A stretch of DNA of 64,000 bases from Azadirachta indica (Eukaryota > Streptophyta > Magnoliopsida > Sapindales > Meliaceae). The DNA lies in the NCBI GenBank assembly GCA_022749755.1, contig CM040442.1, forward strand, positions 6,174,457 through 6,238,456, in the 5' to 3' direction. The position numbers were made by a program, and so were the translations under genes. This document shows, piece after piece, positions 1 through 13,468 of this stretch. The notes beneath the pieces were generated by a model. That model was not told where the DNA came from. It worked only from the letters and a program-made list of their open reading frames with translations, and made no database searches. Each line of letters opens with the position of its first letter. Positions within the stretch are counted from its first letter, which is position 1.

Positions 1-1970
1 TTGAAGATAAAGCTCGAGAAATCTTCAACGTCTTGAGAAGGAGGAAGTTTGTATTATTTTTGGACGATATATGGGAGCCTGTTAATTTAATCAAAGTTGG
101 TGTTCCCTATTCCGAACCCAAACAATGCATCTAAAGTGGTATTCACAACCCGTTTTGAAGAGGTTTGCGGCAAAATGGAAGCTCAAAAGAAACTTAAAGT
201 GGAGTGTTTGGCATTTGAGGAAGCTTGGAAATTATTTCAAACGAAGATCGGCGAAGATGTTCTTCAAAGTCATCCATCTATTCCAGAGCTAGCCAAAATT
301 GTTGCGAAAGAGTGTGGTGGCCTGCCACTTGCACTCAATACCATTGGTCGAGCAATGACTTGTAAGAAGACTCCTATAGAATGGATTGATGCAATTGACC
401 TTTTAAGGAGATCAAGTGCTGAATTTTCAGGTATGGATGAAGTATATCCTTGTTTAAAATTCAGTTATGATAGATTGCCTAGCGACAAAATTAGATCTTG
501 TTTCTTGTATTGTTGTCTATTTCCTGAAGATTATAGCATTAGCAAAAGAGAGTTAGTGGATTTTTGGATTGGGGAGGGAATTTTAGATGGATATGATGGG
601 GATAGAGCAATAATTCGAGGATACTCCATTATAGGTGATCTTGTCCGCGCATGTTTACTTGAAGAAGATGATGGTTGTGTAAAAAAATGCATGATGTTGT
701 TCGTGATATGGCTTTATGGGTAGCATGTGAAATCGAGAAGGAGAAGGGAATTTTTTATGTTCATACAAGTTCTAGGTTAACTGAGGTTCCGGAGATTGAA
801 GAGTGGGAAAATGTGATCAGGATGTCCTTGATGTACAATGAAATTGAGAACCTGGTAGAAGCTCCTAGATGCCCACGTCTAGAAACTTTGTTTATGAATA
901 ACAATCATCTAAGGATGGTCTCTGATGACTTCTTCCATCACATGACTTCTCTCAAAGTTTTAAACTTTGCTGGTAATTGGCGTCTAAACCAAGTTACATT
1001 GTTAGGAATTTCAAAGTTGGTTACATTACAATATCTTGATTTGTCATGGGTTTACATATCAGAGTTGCCACTAGAGTTAAAATCATTGGTCAATCTTAAA
1101 TATTTGAATTTAGATTATGCACATAAGCTCAGTAAAATTCCCCGGCAGGTCTTATGTAGTTTTTCGAAGTTACAAGTATTGAAAGTTTTGCACTGTGGCC
1201 TTTTGTTTGAAGCAGAAGAAGATAGTGTTCTATTCAATGATGGCGAGTTTTTAATAGATGAATTATTGTGTTTGAAGCTTCTGAATGTCTTGAGCATTTC
1301 CTTGAAAAGTTCCAATGTTCTCCAAAAATTTCTGAGGTCCCATAAGTTAACGAGCTGTACTCAAACGGTATGTCTTCGACGCCTTAAAGATTCAAAGTCG
1401 CTCAACATTTCTACTCTAACAGCTATAAAGCATCTTCATACGCTATACATTTTCGATTGTCAAGAATTGGAAGAGTTGAAAATAGAATGTGGAGAGCAAG
1501 TACAAAGTATCCGAGAAGTACATTATCGCTTCAGCAATCTTCAGAAAGTAGATTTATCCAACTGTCATGCATTGAAGGACTTGACGTGGCTGATGCTTGC
1601 ACCAACACTCAAGCAAATTATGATATCCAGCTCTAACAATATAGAAGTTATAATTAGTGAGGGAAAATTGGGAGAAGTTCAACGGATAATGGGAAATCTA
1701 ATCCCTTTTGAAAAACTCGAATTTCTTCATTTTTATGGGCTACCAAATTTGAAAAGCATCCATTGGACAGCCCTGCCCTTCCCATGTTTGAATGGAATGA
1801 GAGTAGTTAAATGTCCGCAACTTAAGAAGCTCCCTCTCGATTCAAACAGTGCAAAGGAACGTAAAATTGTTATTACAGGTGAAGAAGAGTGGTGGAAAGA
1901 GCTGCAATGGGAAGATGAGGCTACACAAAATACTTTTCTTCCATGCTTCAATTCAAAGCTTTATGCTTAA
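1..1970 (+). pseudogene. CNL-1: CC-NB-LRR resistance gene, 5' end outside window, two frameshifts
   Basis: The frame opens inside the NB domain: the kinase-2 motif (LFLDDIWEP) is read from position 3. RNBS-B (VVFTTR), GLPLAL, RNBS-D (SCFLYCCLFPED), MHD (KMHDVVRDMALW) and LRRs follow, ending with the family C-terminal block (WWKELQWEDEATQN) and a TAA at 1968-1970. The CC domain and P-loop lie off the left edge. Two lesions are visible. An extra base near 105-112 moves the kinase-2 frame into that of 97-723. A run of seven A at 681-687, just before the MHD motif, moves 97-723 into the frame of 675-1970. The A-run lesion could be slippage or a sequencing error. The product would be an intracellular immune sensor that exchanges ADP for ATP on activation (family knowledge). 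CFLYCCLFPED and the overall style are closest to CNL-9. As read it cannot make a full protein. Confidence 0.85.
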
Positions 1971-3708
1971 CATGGATGGAGTTCTGGAAATGAGTTTTCG
2001 CTGGGTGTTTCAGTTTCCCCTTCTTTTTTCTTTCTTTATGTGTAATTTGATCTCATTTGACACTTGTAATTTTTCTACTGTTGTTCTTATTTCTTAAGCT
2101 TCTATTATGATGTAAGATCTGTTTGCAGCAAATCTTTAACTGCTATCTTAAAAATATCTTGAGCTGCTATCTCAAGGACAATCTTTAACTGCTATCTTAA
2201 GTAGCAAGGCTTATAAATCCTTAACAAAAATAAGTAGAACGTTGACGAAAATAGCACTTCAAAACAACATAATCATACTATTTAAATAAAAATATACACA
2301 ACACTTCAATTACTAACTAATAATCCATGTATAAAATTAATGCTTAAAACATCATATCGTGCACTATTTATCATAATTATTGACTTATCTCACATGATGT
2401 GTATGTATGTGCAGAAAGATAGATCACTTTCGAAAATTAAACAACTTAATCACTATTATGAAACCAATGTGGCATTTGTTTTTTCTGTTTTAAGTGTGAA
2501 GATGACTAAAATATAAATTTAAATAGTATTTTTTAAAACGTTTGAATATAAGTATTAAATTATTTCTTTTTATAAAAATAAAAATTCTCTGATCAATATT
2601 TTGACATATATTCTCTCTTTTAAGTATTATATATATTCATACTTATATTTTGTAAAAAAAAAAAAAAAAAAAATTATCCTGACACCCTAATTTATAGATA
2701 GAATAATCTCTAATAATTTATATTAATATGTATATTATTTTTTTTATTATATATAAAAAAAAATTTTTCTGTATTTATCTTATAACTAAAGAAAATTATG
2801 AATTGATAATTTAAATAATATAAAAAAATCACTAATAAATTAAATAAAAAAAACATAAATTATATTGTTATATTGTTTCAAGTACATAAAAATAGATAGA
2901 GATGGCAAAAATCAAAAGTGTTAGATAACATTTAAAATTAGAGTGTTAGAAAATAAAAAAATAAATTAAGCATAAAATTGAGAAATAAAATATTTAATTT
3001 ATTCAGATATTTGGTTATTTATATTTATATTAAACTTTTTAATTTAATTACATGTAGATATTTTTAACAAATTTTTATATACAAGTTAAAAAAATAAAAA
3101 CCACTTGAACATCTAAGAATTTTATTGTATCGAAAAGATAAATAGGCCCCAAGTGTGAAAGACTGCAAACCTTGTGACAACATTATATGAGAAACTTTGC
3201 ATAGAATTCCATTACATTAATGAGTGGCTCCACGATTTTTAATGGCCACAGGCGTCCAAGATAATTAAGTCTTTTGGTTCTACATTATTTGCGTATGACC
3301 TTTTTTTTTCCCAAGTGCTCATTTTTTATGGGCTAACTACAACGTACAACTTTCACAAAATTATGTCTGAAAACATTTGATAAATCCTTAGAGAAATGAA
3401 CAAATTCAGGTTTAATTCAATTTTCAAAAAATTGAACCAAACCAATTGGTTCACAGTATTGGGAATTAATCAAAACTAATTTTATTATATGGACCGAGTT
3501 GGACATATTATCGGGTTGATAACATTTGGTTTTTTATTCCTTTTATGTATTTTTCAGTTAAATATGAATTTTTTAATTTCAAATAAACACAAAGGAAAGA
3601 ATTGAACTGAATATAATTGATGGAAAGAAAACGAAACTGCTAATTTTTCAAGAAGAATTGAATAACAGAGAAGTTAAAAAGAAAAAGAAGGATTTTGGTT
3701 TAGTCCAA
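1971..3708. other. Intergenic AT-rich DNA downstream of CNL-1
   Basis: The first ~130 bp look like a 3' UTR (T-rich, Thr/Phe-poor reading frames only). A small direct repeat of 'ctttaactgctatctta' occurs near 2136 and 2183. An A-tract lies near 2654-2673. No coding frame, RNA gene or recognisable transposon was seen. Confidence 0.5.
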
Positions 3709-3870
3709 CCCTTCCCTTTGAAGCCATTTGGGTGAAATTAACTCTTAATTCAAAGAAATCTATCCTAACATCACTATCAAGACTCAAACCCTTCTCTCCT
3801 AAACTAATTTGGGTGAAATTAGCTCTTATTTTAAGAGAAATCTATCCTAACGCAACCATCAAGACTTGAA
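3709..3870. repeat. Two-copy tandem repeat, period 80 bp
   Basis: Copy 1 (3709-3788) and copy 2 (3789-3870) share 'tttgggtgaaatta', 'agaaatctatcctaac' and 'atcaagact' in the same order. The copies are diverged by several substitutions. No coding potential is apparent. Origin unknown. Confidence 0.6.
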
Positions 3871-3988
3871 TACTTTTTCTGGGGGGAAGAGAAATAAGTA
3901 ATTTACCACTAGTTGAATGATAGGTGGCTTAATTATTTGTTTAATATAACAAAAAAAATGAATAAATTAAACCTTGAGTACCAGACTT

Positions 3989-4418
3989 AGGTGTGGGCGA
4001 AAAAAACCAGATCTAAAAAATTAGGTCGGATCGAACTGGAACTAACAAGTTTGGTTTGTTTTATAAGTTATTCAATTTGATTTTAATTCTTTTTTTAAAA
4101 AACCGAAAACTTTGGTTCAGTTTCAGTTCTAGTACAAAAACTCAGAATCGATACGAAACTGTGTTAAATAGTAAAACGATATTATTTTATGACGATTAAA
4201 TGATGTCGTTTTTAAGAAAATTAAAGAAAGAAAGAGAAACAATTAGCAACACTAAAAATCAAGTGGTAAAACCTGAACCAGACCGATGGGTTGTTATTTA
4301 TTTGACCTAGTTCTTATTAGATTCAGTTCGATCTACTTCAAAAAAAATTTAAACACGAAATTTTGTATACCGATCTAATTTCAGCGAAACTCAAACTGAA
4401 CTGGACCATGCCCACCTT
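3989..4418. mobile_element. Possible non-autonomous DNA transposon (MITE, hAT-like)
   Basis: About 430 bp bounded by imperfect inverted ends: aggtgtgggc on the left and gcccacctt on the right. The interior repeats motifs of the 'ggttcagtttcag' / 'gaaactcaaactgaactgg' type on both strands, as in common plant hAT-like MITEs. I could not find a convincing 8-bp target duplication, so the exact ends are uncertain. There is no transposase frame. Confidence 0.4.
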
Positions 4419-6024
4419 TAATCAAACTTAATACTAAATACTTAATACTAGAACTGAAGACCTTGACAATTCTATACAAATTTAATTTTATTATCATCTT
4501 TTAATAATTATCATAACACCATGTTATAATATTTATATAAAATTTTATCATTTAATAAACACTTGTTCATTAAGGTTGTTAGTTAGTTCAATTGTAATAT
4601 CTCTTGAGGTATTACAAGAGATTAAACCTCGCTCGCTCACACTAAGATAACGTGGGATTTAAGTAAACACTATTAACTAAAGTGCTAAGAATAAAAAAAG
4701 GCTTTGAAAAGCACTCGTAAACTGACCCTAAGATTGGGAGTAATGAGAATAAAATGTAATGTGTCATTTAGCAAAGCAAAGAACTAGCACAGGATTCTTT
4801 ACTTCGTTCTCGCAAAATTGTTGGTTTTTTATTCAATACTTGACTAAAAGTAAAATCAACCTCCCACTAGCTATCATATCATGTTATAATTATCACTTGA
4901 CCAAAATCGTTTAAGTTTAAAAATGACAATTTAAGTTATTAGTATTTAAATTGTATAACGAATAATATTTCACTAATCACATTTTAAAATATTTTAAAGT
5001 CTAAATCTGATTTTGGCTTCAAAAAATTCATAGTGTGTAAATATATTAATCTCGTCGTTGACGATAGTAAATTAAATATCTAAATAAATTGTTGACAACA
5101 GTAAATTGTAAAGTCATGATGCAAAACGAATATGTGTCTTTCGCTTTTTATAATTGTTGGATTTTTGTTCTTTACATATATGGGTAAAGATTGATTCTTT
5201 TGCATTTTTAAATTGTCTGATTTTCGTTTATTCAATATGTGTGTAAAGTTAGTACAGAATTTGTTCCATAATTACTAGTTTAGCACAAGTGCTTCACTCA
5301 AGTGACAAATTGTTCACCCTTTCCCTTTGAAATTTTTGTTTCACATCATTGATTGGCATTAAATTTATTTAATAATAAACATAACAAATAATTAAATGAT
5401 TATCAATAATTTTTGGTTATTTAATATTTTAAAGGTTAATTATATATTAAAGTTGTTTAACATTAAAAATTTTTTCATTGGCAAAATAACACGAGGAATG
5501 CTTCACTAGATCATATTTTAATTAATTTAAATAGTTTAAAAAAAATTAAAATACATATTAAAATTAATTAATTAATTTTTCTTTAATACTTTACAAAATG
5601 GATCATTAGTCTCTTTTTTTCATTTGACCTTGAGATTGGAGGTCAAATTATTCTGTTGTGCCTGTGGAAATTTTATTTTTTTTTACATATTTGATGTATA
5701 ATATTTAAAATAGAATTCAGGTGGAGTAAGTTTCTTTAATTGTTTGAACCAGACTCTTCCGTTTTAAAAAGAATTGAAACTCGATTAGACTTGATTTTGA
5801 AGTGATATTGTCACGTATATCACATATACCCATAAAATTTTTTAAAATAAAAAAATATATATATTGGAATGCTGTTGTCTTAAATAATGAGCAAAGAACA
5901 TATGAAAGTTATGATTTATGAACTGTTACAAGTAAGTGATAAGTTAGTTTAACATATTAGCTGTGGCATCTTGTCAATGTAAATTACGCATGTATGCCCT
6001 ATACTACTATCATCAGTTAACAAA
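4419..6024. other. Intergenic AT-rich DNA upstream of CNL-2
   Basis: No coding frame is supported. A short block near 5619-5660 ('ccttgagattggaggt') recurs upstream of CNL-5 near 22900 ('ccttgagactggaggt'). The distal promoter was therefore part of the duplicated unit. Confidence 0.45.
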
Positions 6025-6217
6025 GCTGCAAAAATAGTTGCTCATCTTCATTGTTTATGTTTTCACTTGCATATAGAGCTAAAATAATAGCTATTACTGT
6101 AAGAAAATTTCCTCTATTTTTCCAACTAGATCCTGCTTTCTCAGTCAAAGTCAAGCTTTACGGCTTAACTTGTTCTTACTTGCAATGTTTTTCAAGTCTT
6201 AGTTTTAAATAACAAAG
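6025..6217 (+). promoter_or_regulatory. Conserved proximal promoter / 5' leader of CNL-2
   Basis: This block aligns with the leaders of CNL-5 (22925-23095) and CNL-6 (30645-30823). Shared words are 'gctgcaaaaatagtt', 'tgttttcacttgcata' and 'ctcagtcaa'. Two adjacent W-box cores (TTGAC, read on the minus strand) lie at 6143-6155 (agtcaaagtcaag). W-boxes bind WRKY factors (known). Use here for defence-responsive expression is inference. Confidence 0.5.
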
Positions 6218-8900
6218 ATGGGTAACGTTTGCGGATTCCAATTCGGATGCGAGGCCCGTCTTCCCCGTTGCCTTGATTGCACTGTTAAAAGATTCGCATA
6301 TACAAAAAAGCTTGGAGATGATCTTGCTGCGCTACGGACTGAATTGCAAGTATTAATTGCTGCCAGAAACGATGTGATGTCGAGGGCCAGTATTGCTGAA
6401 GAAAGACGAATGGAAGGGACACACCAAGTACAAGTGTGGCTTTCAAGTGTGCAGGCCGTTGAAGCTAAAGTTGCTCTACTACAGGAAGTTGAATCTCAAG
6501 AAATTAATTATGCTTTGGAGGCTACTGTTCCAGGAACTGCAACTCAAGCTATGTGTTCGGCAAAAGAATATCTAACACGCTGCAAGAGGTGAAAGATTTA
6601 AAGGTTAAAGGAGCTTTTCAAGAGGTGGCTCAGGAAAAACCAGAAGCTCCGGCGGATGAAGTACCTCTGGAAACAAATACTGTAGGCCATCACCCTAGAG
6701 TTTGGAGTTGCCTCAGCGAAGAGCAAGTTCGAATGGTTGGCATATATGGCCCCGGAGGAGTAGGGAAGACTACGCTGTTAAAACAAATCAACAACAAGTT
6801 CTGTGAAGATGAAGGGCAGCGTTTGATGTTGTGATTTGGACAGTGGTATCCAAAGACCACAAACCTGGGGATGTTCAAGATGACATTGCGAAAAAGATAG
6901 GTTTGTCTGGAGATTTTTGAAGTAGAAAAAATCTTGAAGAAAAAGCTCAAGATATCTTCAAGACTCTCAGGAAGAAGAAGCTTGTTCTGTTATTGGATGA
7001 TATTTGGAAACGAGTTGATTTGATTAAACTGGGGGTTCCTCCACCAGACCCAAAATTTGGCTCCAAAGTTATCTTTACAACTCGTTCTTCAAATGTTTGT
7101 GGCCAAATGGAAGTTGATAGAGAATTTGAAGTGAGGTGCTTAGAACACAAAGAAGCCTGGGAATTGTTTCAAAAGAAAGTTGGAAGCCATATTCTTAACA
7201 GTGACCCAGAAATCCGAAAGCTAGCGGAAGTTGTTACGAAAGAGTGTTGCGGCTTACCCGCTTGCACTGAGTACAGCTGGTCGAGCCATTGCTCGTAAGA
7301 ATAAACGTGAAGAATGGGAGCATGCAGCTGAAGTCTTAAGGACATCAGCCTCTAAATTTCCAGGTATGCAAGAGGAGGTGTACTCTCCTTTAAAGTTCAG
7401 TTGCGATAGCCTGCCTAGCCAGGAGATCAGATCTTGCTTTCTATATTGTAGTTTATTTCCAGAAGATTATAGAATTGGGAAAAGTTACTTGATAGAGTGC
7501 TATTTAGTTTAGGGATTTCTAGGTGAATATGATGGAAACAGAGCAATTAATCGAGGATACACCATTGTTGGTGACCATGTTCGTGCTTGTTTATTGGAAG
7601 AGATAGAAGATAATGTAATAATGCATGATGACCTTCGAGATATGGCTTTATGGATAACAAGTGAAATTGACAAGAAAAAAGAGAATGTTTTGGTTCAAGC
7701 AGGTATTGGAATCGATAAAGCACCGGAGATTGGAAAAATGGGAACAGGCGAAGAGGATTTCATTGATGCAAACTGGCATTGAGAAGCTATTAGTCGCTCC
7801 TTATTGCCGCAATCTTCAACCTCTCTTTCTTGGATCTAAAACGTTATCTGTTATCGACGGTAACTTTTTTCAATTCATGCCTTCTCTCAAAATTCTAAAC
7901 TTGTCCCAAAATTTTCATCTTCGGGAATTACCTTCTGGAATTTCAAGCTTGCTCTCACTTGAACACCTTGATATCTCATACGCTGGCTTCTATCAGTTGC
8001 CCAAAGAAATGAAGGAATTGAAAAACCTTCAATACTTGAGCGTGGAATCTGCATATTATTTGAGTGCATTTCCGCGAGAAATTCTATCCAGTCTTTCAAT
8101 GTTACGTGCTTTGAGGATGGCAGCTGTGGCTCTTTTGGATTCCCGTCGCAGGGCAGCGTTCTATTAAATGGTGGTGAATTTTTTATAGAGGAAGTGCTGC
8201 ATTTGGAACATCTGAATACAGTGACTTTCAGCTTGCGAAATGCTCGTGCTATCCAAAAATTTTTAAGCACCCAGAAACTTCAGAGCTGTTGTGTCTATCT
8301 ACGTCTCGACGACATTAAATATTCAAAATCTCTTCACATTTTATCTTTGGCAGATATGCAACATCTGGGTACACTACAGATGGATTCGTGTGATTTCAGG
8401 ACGGTGGAGATTAATTGTAGCGGCAGGCGACGATTTCATGGTTTCCGCAGCCTTGGTCGAGTAATCGTTGGAAGTTGCCATGAATTGAAGGACATGACAT
8501 GGCTTATTCTTGCTCCAAATCTCAAGGCGATCGAGATATCAAATTGCGGTCAGATGGAAGAAATAATCAATGCGAAAAATTTGGTTAAAATTCAAGAGAT
8601 GTTGAGAAATGACTTAATCCCCTGGTAAAACTCCACTCCCTTGAATTAAGAGGTCTACCAAAATTGAAAAGCATCTATTCGAGTGCCTTGGCCTTCCTAC
8701 ATCTTTGGGAAATTGTCGTAGCTGATTGCCCGCAGCTTCAGAAACTTCCATTTGATTCCAACAGCGCCAAAGAACGTGAAATTGTTATTAAGGGAGATAA
8801 ACATTGGTGGAATGAGCTGCATTGGGAAGATGAAGTCACTCAAAATGAATCTGCGTCCTGCTTCAGATCTCTGTTGAAGGACGAACGAGATGACAATTAA
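6218..8900 (+). pseudogene. CNL-2: heavily decayed CC-NB-LRR gene
   Basis: Starts MGNVCGFQFGC, with the Gly2/Cys5 acylation pattern. A CC region, P-loop (GPGGVGKTT at about 6748-6774), kinase-2 ([10 protein letters not shown]), RNBS-B, RNBS-D, LRRs and the WWNELHWEDEVTQN end block follow. Lesions: a 4-bp deletion near 6505; a frameshift near 6815; nonsense TGA at 6918-6920 where homologues have Trp; a +1 near 7255 that breaks GLPLAL; nonsense TAG at 7510-7512; further frameshifts near 7735, 8140 and 8625. MHD has become MHDD. The original stop is the TAA at 8898-8900, and its 3' flank resembles that of CNL-3. Intact homologues are about 900 aa. A functional product is very unlikely. Confidence 0.9.
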
Positions 8901-10119
8901 GTTACACCAGCGGAGTTCTTTTTGGGCTTAGCGTCGACCAGATGGAGTTCAAATAGCATGTCAACCGAGTGCTATAAACTCATAAAAATTTTTTCTTCTA
9001 TTCTCATTTGTAATTTCACTTAATCTAAAAGCCCATGTTTTTTTCCTTTGTAATTTTTTTTTGCACTTCTACGTTTCTTACATGTTGGTGTGTTTTGAAG
9101 TTGAATAAAACATATGATTTGTTATTTTCTACTATATATCTGGGCTCTTGCTTCATTTTCTGTGTTGGGTTATAAATTTCAAGTAAATAGAAAAACTTAC
9201 GAATAATTATTACTGTCTGTTGAATTTATCCTTTTTCTGTAATATATAAAAAATTAAATTAATTTATATTTTAAGTAAATATAAACACGAGATTTATTCA
9301 AACTAAATTAATTGACCTTGAAAATGAGAAACATCTCTAATTATTTCACATGGGCAACAGGTCTACGGATAATTTTGGTGGTCAAAATCATTACATGTGT
9401 AGGTGCGCATTTACATTAATTCATTCAAATTTAATAAAGCTGTTATCGATTTACAGATTAATTAATCAATTAATTGAACCCAATTCTAAGAATTCGGCAA
9501 ATTGTTAATGGAGGTCAGCCTAGTTACCTGCTATCAATTTCCCATTAGAATCAGATATTAGGCAAAGATGCCTGGAAAAGTTGACCAGACCAACCCTTCT
9601 TTTTATTTATTCCAAATTTCTAGATATAAATATTTTTTCCACATACCAACAATACATAGTTTTGGATCACAAGCATGCATATGTATAGGGTAAGTTTGTA
9701 ACAAGTAATTTAAGTAATTTAACAAGTAATAATGTAATACCTTGTTACAATAAAAGAAGAAGAAGCAACAGCAAAAGTGGGGCAAGAAAAGCACAAAATG
9801 GAGAGGAGACCATGAAGGGAGTGGGAGAGAGAAAGACGGCGAATGAAGAGGTGACGGTGAGCAGAGTGAAAGAGTGTTAGACAACGGCTGTTACTTGGAC
9901 TGGGGACATGGGTGAGTTTTAAGAGGTGAACTGTAAAGTGAAAAATGAAAACTGTGTTTTAGGAACAGGGTTTTAACATTTTTGGGTTATTAACATTGAG
10001 ATCCCTGGAATATTAAAAAATAAAAATATATTTTTCGCCTAACATCATATATGTGTGTCATAATTACATCTATGTGTGCTATAATTAGGTCGTTATATTA
10101 AGAGGTTGTTTCGTCAAAC
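8901..10119. other. 3' flank of CNL-2 and non-coding spacer
   Basis: The first ~250 bp (gttacaccagcgg through the gaataaaa signal near 9103) are a 3' UTR also present behind CNL-3. From about 9150 to 10119 no homology to the CNL genes or a known element is visible. A minus-strand open frame at 9603-9884 is Ser/Leu/Pro-rich low complexity and is not supported. Confidence 0.5.
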
Positions 10120-11462
10120 AGCATTGTATTTAACGGCGGTGAATTTTTTTTGAGGAATTGCTACGTTTGGAACATCTGAATATAGTGACTTTCAGTTTGC
10201 AAAATGCTCGTGCTATACAAAAATTTTCAAGCTTCCAGAAACTTCAGAGTTGTTGTGTCAATCTAGATCTCAAAGGAATTAATGATTCAAAATCTCTCGA
10301 CATTTCATCTTTGGCAGATATGCTACATCTCCTTATATTACACATGGCTTCGTGTGATTTCTGGATTGTGGAGATTGATCGTATTGGTAAGCGACGATTT
10401 CACGGTTTCCACAGCCTTGGGTACTTGTTAGCTATTGCCTTGAATTGAAGGACATGACGTGGCTTATTCTTGCTCCAAACCTCACGGCCATTGGGATATC
10501 AAATTACCGCCACATGGAAGAAATAATCAATGTGAACAAGTTAGTTGAAATTCAAGATATTTTGGGAGTTCCTTGGTTTGGAAACATTTCATTCCTCCTA
10601 AGCTCCCCTTTCTAGTTTGGCGTATCTTCATAATCGCCTGCCTATGGATGATGTTCTCCGGCGCCGTGGTAGTTGCTTGGCTTCAACTTGCTCTTTGTGT
10701 CCCTCTCCTCTGGCTGAAGAAACCGCAGATCACTTATTTGTTCGTTGTTCTTTTGCTTCTGGTCTCTGGTTGTGGTTAGGTTCTCTTTTTCGAGTGCGTG
10801 TGCCTCTTCTGCACATCGTTCTTGATCTCTGGCAGTTCATTGTTGATCGTCCTTTCAGTCCTCAACTCTTCAACCTGTGGGTTGAACTACTTATCGTTTG
10901 CCTTATTTGCTTGGGAATATTAGAAACCTGATTCGATTTGAAGATGCCATTACAGGTTAATATAGCTAACCATATTCGTTACTTTTCCAAATTTTGTCCA
11001 GGTTTTGTGCTCTATGGGATGGATCGTGATATTTTTCATGCATTGGGTGTCCCTTGGTCTTTAGGCAAGGCTCCCAAAGTTCATATTTTGACTTGGTTGC
11101 CTCTGCCTCTACATTGGGTCAAGGCCAACGCAAATGGTTCAGTCAAGGGAGATCCTGGTGAGTATGCATGTGGTGGTGTTTTTAGGGATGCTTCCAGGAC
11201 CTTTTTAGGTGGTTTCAGCTACTATATTGGTCATGCTACTGCTTTCTTTGCAGAACTGATAGATGTGATATTGGTGGTTGAGCTAGCTACTGACAGAGGT
11301 TGGTTTAACTTATGGCTGGAATTGGACTCCATGGTTGTTTATTCAACACTTGACTAATCATTTGTTTTCTCCTCAGCGGCTTCGTAATCATTCGCTTAAT
11401 TGCAAGCTTCTTCTTTGCAAGATGAATTTTCGGTTTAGCACACTTAGAGAGAAAGCAATAGA

Positions 11463-13468
11463 TGTAATACCGCAGATTTTAATATTAATGAGAGTGTATA
11501 TAAAAATATATCGACCTTATATTATGTAAGGATATAGAAGTTTAGACTATATAAGATACATATATTTATTTCTGTAAGATATTATTTGATTAGGATGAAT
11601 ATGTTATATTTTTAAAAGAATAGACTTATTTGATAATATGATTTTAGCGAGAGTAAAAGGTTTAACAAAGTATACCTAAGAAAGTCGAGTGATGTTAGAA
11701 AGCAAAACTGCTTTCCGCTTTCTTGGTTTAAGGCGGTGGTGAAGAAAAAAAAATCTATATTATAATATTAAAAATATAGGTGGATGAATTTACTAGGCAA
11801 GGATGTGAGATGTTTACAAGTGTCCTTGAGATGGCTTCACGTTCATGTGTATATATATATGCAGTGAGTGAAAGGAGGTAGATAAATCATTATTTTGAGA
11901 ATCCAACTTAGAAAATCAAGAGATTAGGAAAAGAGGAGAGAAAAGGGAAAAAGAGGGGGAAGGAAACAAAAGAAGGAGAAGAGAAAGGAAAAAGAAAAGT
12001 GAGCAGAAGAAGAAAAGGATCGAGAGGAAGAAAAGGAAGAAGAAGAAGAAAAATGAAGGAATCAGAAAATTTGAGAAATGTGTTAGAATTTTTGATTTCT
12101 TGTGATATTTTAGTTTTAAATGTTATAATTTATATTACATAATTTAGTTTTTAAAGTTGTATTTGGGTCAAATTATTTATATGCGTGAATAATATATTTT
12201 GTTAGATAATTAAGTTTGGATTATTATTTATTATATTGTGAAATTAGTTGAGGGGAGAGATTTGCAGGAAAAAGAAAAACCAGCAGAGGTGTTCAAATTA
12301 TTGTGCAGTATTTAAATAGGTATTTATATACATTTGAGAGATTTTAGTTTGAAAATTAAAATGTAGGGTGTTTTATTATATTTATAGTTTTTTTTTTATG
12401 AATATTCATGAGATTCCTGAATTGTTATTTATTGATTCAATTAATTTTTTTTATCAGATTAAACTAATGAATTTTCATATGAATGTTATATTTATAAATA
12501 CCTTGTGAAAAATTGTATTAACACGTGTTATACTTTTATAAATAGATAATTTGTATAAAAATGTTGTGAAATAATTTGATAAATAAAAGTGTAGTGGTTA
12601 TAGTTGTTGTTGTTGTTAGATAGCACTGGTGTGTAGGGCGATTGTCCTTGAAAATAATATCCATAAAGTATGTTTTTATTGGGCTAACAGTCCCTAAAAA
12701 TAATATCTCTAAAGGTTTTTTTTATGGAGCGACAGTTTTTAAAAATAATGTTCTTAAAATACATATGGACAATTTTGGGGTGGCAATTCTTGATAATAAT
12801 GTCCTAGAAATACACAATAAATAAATTAATAAAAATCATTTTTAATGATGGAATAAATGTGTTTTTGTAATATTTGTGAATTTTGAAATTGAAATGTCGT
12901 TTTGATATTTTATTAAGCTTATTGTTGAAAATCAAAAAGTATTTTATATATGCAAATTTGTTTATTAGAAATTATTAAAATTGCCCATATATATACTTAT
13001 GTATTAGACATTAGCTTATTCCTACTTTTTAGGTTTGGATATTGTTAGAGATTTTATAAGTGAAAGACAAAAGATACTGTAGGATGAGAATTTTGCTACT
13101 TTTGAAACTTAGTGTAATTATAGATGTAAAAATTTGTAATGTATAGTTTTGATGTTTTTTCTATGTTTGTATTTGAATATTAAAACCCTAGAATTGATTA
13201 TTTTTTGTTGGGTAAAGAAATGAAACAGTTGATATAGAATTTTATTGGGAGTGTTTAAAATGAAATTTTGAAATTTGCAGAATTACATATTTGGTACATG
13301 TTATATTACAAAGGAAATTCTACTGAAATTTCTTAAAATTAGGGATATTACAAACTCAGTATCAAATTTTTTTTTTTTAAAGCTATGATTTGTTTTAGAA
13401 GTTTGAAATTTTTTGTAGTGCCCTAGTTCAGCATTACTTTTACATAATACTGGATTCAGGGTGTTACA
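11463..13468. mobile_element. Solo LTR (about 2 kb), probably Gypsy-type, nested in the LINE
   Basis: Begins tgtaatacc and ends gggtgttaca, the TG...CA ends and short inverted termini of plant LTRs. The direct repeat aatag flanks it (11457-11461 and 13468-13472), overlapping the last base by one. The same site read as TG...CA gives ataga/atagt with one change. It interrupts the RNase H frame between REKAID and VVDFLANLG. The interior has a purine-rich tract (about 11915-12065) and no gag or pol frame. The structure fits LTR-LTR recombination that left one LTR. The superfamily is inferred from length and ends only. Confidence 0.7.
12636..12824. repeat. Degenerate ~45-50 bp tandem repeats inside the solo LTR
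   Basis: About four diverged units share a core like 'agtccctaaaaataatatc' followed by a t-rich spacer. Examples are near 12645, 12690, 12735 and 12785. They keep a 60-codon open frame by chance (12642-12824). This is an LTR-internal subrepeat, possibly regulatory, with no coding claim. Confidence 0.45.

Noticed and set aside
9603..9884. Minus-strand 93-aa frame
   Set aside because: Low-complexity Ser/Leu/Pro and Phe/Tyr runs, no start context or similarity.
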